Part shown: one piece after another, positions 4,284 to 5,015 of the stretch
Layout of the letters: every line of letters starts with the position of its first letter
Position numbering within the stretch: position 1 is the stretch's first letter
NCBI GenBank assembly: GCA_005878635.1
Contig: VBLS01000101.1
Location: 1-5,015 of the forward strand
DNA from: Methanobacteriota archaeon
GTDB taxonomy: Archaea > Thermoplasmatota > Thermoplasmata > RBG-16-68-12
Length of the DNA stretch: 5,015 bases
Direction: 5' to 3'
The notes under the pieces: model-generated
Database searches by the model: none
What the model was told of the DNA's origin: nothing
The model's input: the letters and a program-made list of their open reading frames with translations, nothing else
Made by a program: the position numbers and the translations under genes

Positions 4284-5015
4284 TCACATCAGTCCGAGCG
4301 GCCCGAGTTTTTCTGGCAGATACGTGTCCGTCACGTAGTCGAGGCCGTACTTCGCGAGCGCCTGCTGCTCCGCCTTCTTGTTGATCTGCAACATCGCCTG
4401 GATTTCGTTCCGCCAGAACTCGTCGTTGAACCGGGGGTCCGTCATCTCGGCGTTGAGCGCACCGATATCCCGCGGCGTGAGCGCGTCCGTCGGGAGGTCA
4501 TAATTCAGGATGTCGCTTGCGGTGATCCCGACGAATTCCGCGGTGGGGGTTGCCAGATACTCGGAGATGTGCGCGGTCTTGATCGCCCCGTAGGCCACGG
4601 AAGCATGGATTCGGAACGACCAGGGGTCGCCGTCTGTGAACGTTGCCACATTTATCTTCAATTCCTCATTTAATCTCTTTAACAATCGACGTGTACTCCG
4701 ACTCGGTTGGCCCTTGAGGTGCACGAGGATGCACTTGGCGTCCTCGTCAAAGCCGTTCTCCACGAGCCGGTCGAACATCCCGCCCGTCTCGATCGCGAGG
4801 ATGAACTTCGCATCCGATTCGACGAGCTTCACCTTCTCCTTCTCGACGTTGTAGGGGATCGTGTAGCCCGCGTCCCCGACGTCGTCGCGGCAGTTGATCC
4901 GCTTCCGATCTCCGTTCCGCGTGATCTCCTCCAGGGTCAGGTTTCCAATCACGCTGGCCCCGCTCTCTTCCGGTCGGAGCTTGAAGTCCTCCCGGAGCAG
5001 TTGGGTGATGACCTC
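4284..5015 (-). CDS. top6A: DNA topoisomerase VI subunit A (N-terminal part outside window)
   Basis: About 243 C-terminal residues are visible; the frame is still open at 5015, so the start lies outside. Full subunits are roughly 360-390 residues, so the winged-helix domain with the catalytic tyrosine is missing from view. The Toprim domain is present: the metal-binding Glu is in LAIETGGMFDRLVENGF (residue 76 counting from the window edge) and the D-x-D pair is in TDGDPWSF (128 and 130). Conserved KGQPSRSTRR and KRLNEEL precede it, and AYGAIKTAHISEYLATP, ILNYDLPTD and KAEQQALAKYGLDYVTDTYL follow; all are typical of archaeal Top6A/Spo11. With subunit B (usually the neighbouring gene, off window) it forms an A2B2 type IIB topoisomerase that relaxes and decatenates DNA using ATP. 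The stop TGA is at 4286-4284. The ATG-like GTG at 4952 is internal, not the start. One short stretch has strikingly AT-rich codons. Confidence 0.97.
   Translation of the reverse strand, partial: EVITQLLREDFKLRPEESGASVIGNLTLEEITRNGDRKRINCRDDVGDAGYTIPYNVEKEKVKLVESDAKFILAIETGGMFDRLVENGFDEDAKCILVHLKGQPSRSTRRLLKRLNEELKINVATFTDGDPWSFRIHASVAYGAIKTAHISEYLATPTAEFVGITASDILNYDLPTDALTPRDIGALNAEMTDPRFNDEFWRNEIQAMLQINKKAEQQALAKYGLDYVTDTYLPEKLGPLGLM
4650..4685 (-). other. AT-rich codon island inside top6A
   Basis: These 36 nt encode LLKRLNEELKIN with codons TTG TTA AAG AGA TTA AAT GAG GAA TTG AAG ATA AAT, only 8 of 36 bases being G or C. The flanks use GGC, CTC, ATC, GAC and CCC as in the rest of the gene. 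Milder deviation (AGT, ACA, CGT, CGA, GCA, ACA) extends on both sides to about 4632-4710. The protein sequence itself is normal for the family, so only the codon choice is odd. Confidence 0.8.

Noticed and set aside
4284..4952. GTG at 4952 as start of the topoisomerase gene
   Set aside because: The frame continues to the window edge with family-like sequence, and a protein starting there would lack the catalytic tyrosine domain.

Overview
The window reads as GC-rich archaeal chromosome, most likely a Thermoplasmatota-type euryarchaeote; the phylum is an inference. Three things point to Archaea. There is a DNA topoisomerase VI subunit A gene. There is a tRNA gene with a 35-nt intron at the canonical 37/38 position, with bulges placed as in a bulge-helix-bulge (BHB) motif. 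The tRNA has no encoded CCA and has a TATA-like box about 27 nt upstream. Most genes show strong G/C preference at third codon positions, which creates long spurious antisense frames.

Layout, left to right. Bases 1-753 (+) are the C-terminal half of a Major Facilitator Superfamily transporter cut by the window edge. Bases 901-1146 (+) are a small stand-alone DUF4287 protein. Facing it on the minus strand is a two-gene unit read right to left: a Rossmann-fold NADPH/F420-type oxidoreductase (2505-1885), whose stop overlaps the start of a transglutaminase-like protein (1888-1247) in an ATGA. The interval from 2506 to 2874 holds the promoter region of that unit, a possible small tail-anchored membrane ORF (2599-2805, +), and the probable leaderless promoter of adk. 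Adenylate kinase (2875-3504, +) is followed after 30 nt by an uncharacterised one-TM helical protein (3535-4062, +), probably in the same transcript. Then come tRNA-Arg(GCG) with its intron (4155-4263, +), a short perfect hairpin, and the C-terminal two thirds of topoisomerase VI subunit A on the minus strand (4284 to beyond 5015).

Functionally this is mixed housekeeping (adk, tRNA-Arg, top6A) and accessory material (MFS, DUF4287, oxidoreductase/transglutaminase-like pair). I see no CRISPR array, insertion sequence, phage gene or obvious defence system. The most unusual signals are a sharply bounded, very AT-rich run of codons inside an otherwise GC-rich conserved part of top6A, the translationally coupled oxidoreductase/transglutaminase-like pair of unknown role, the tRNA intron with an imperfect BHB central helix, and the unannotated small membrane ORF upstream of adk.
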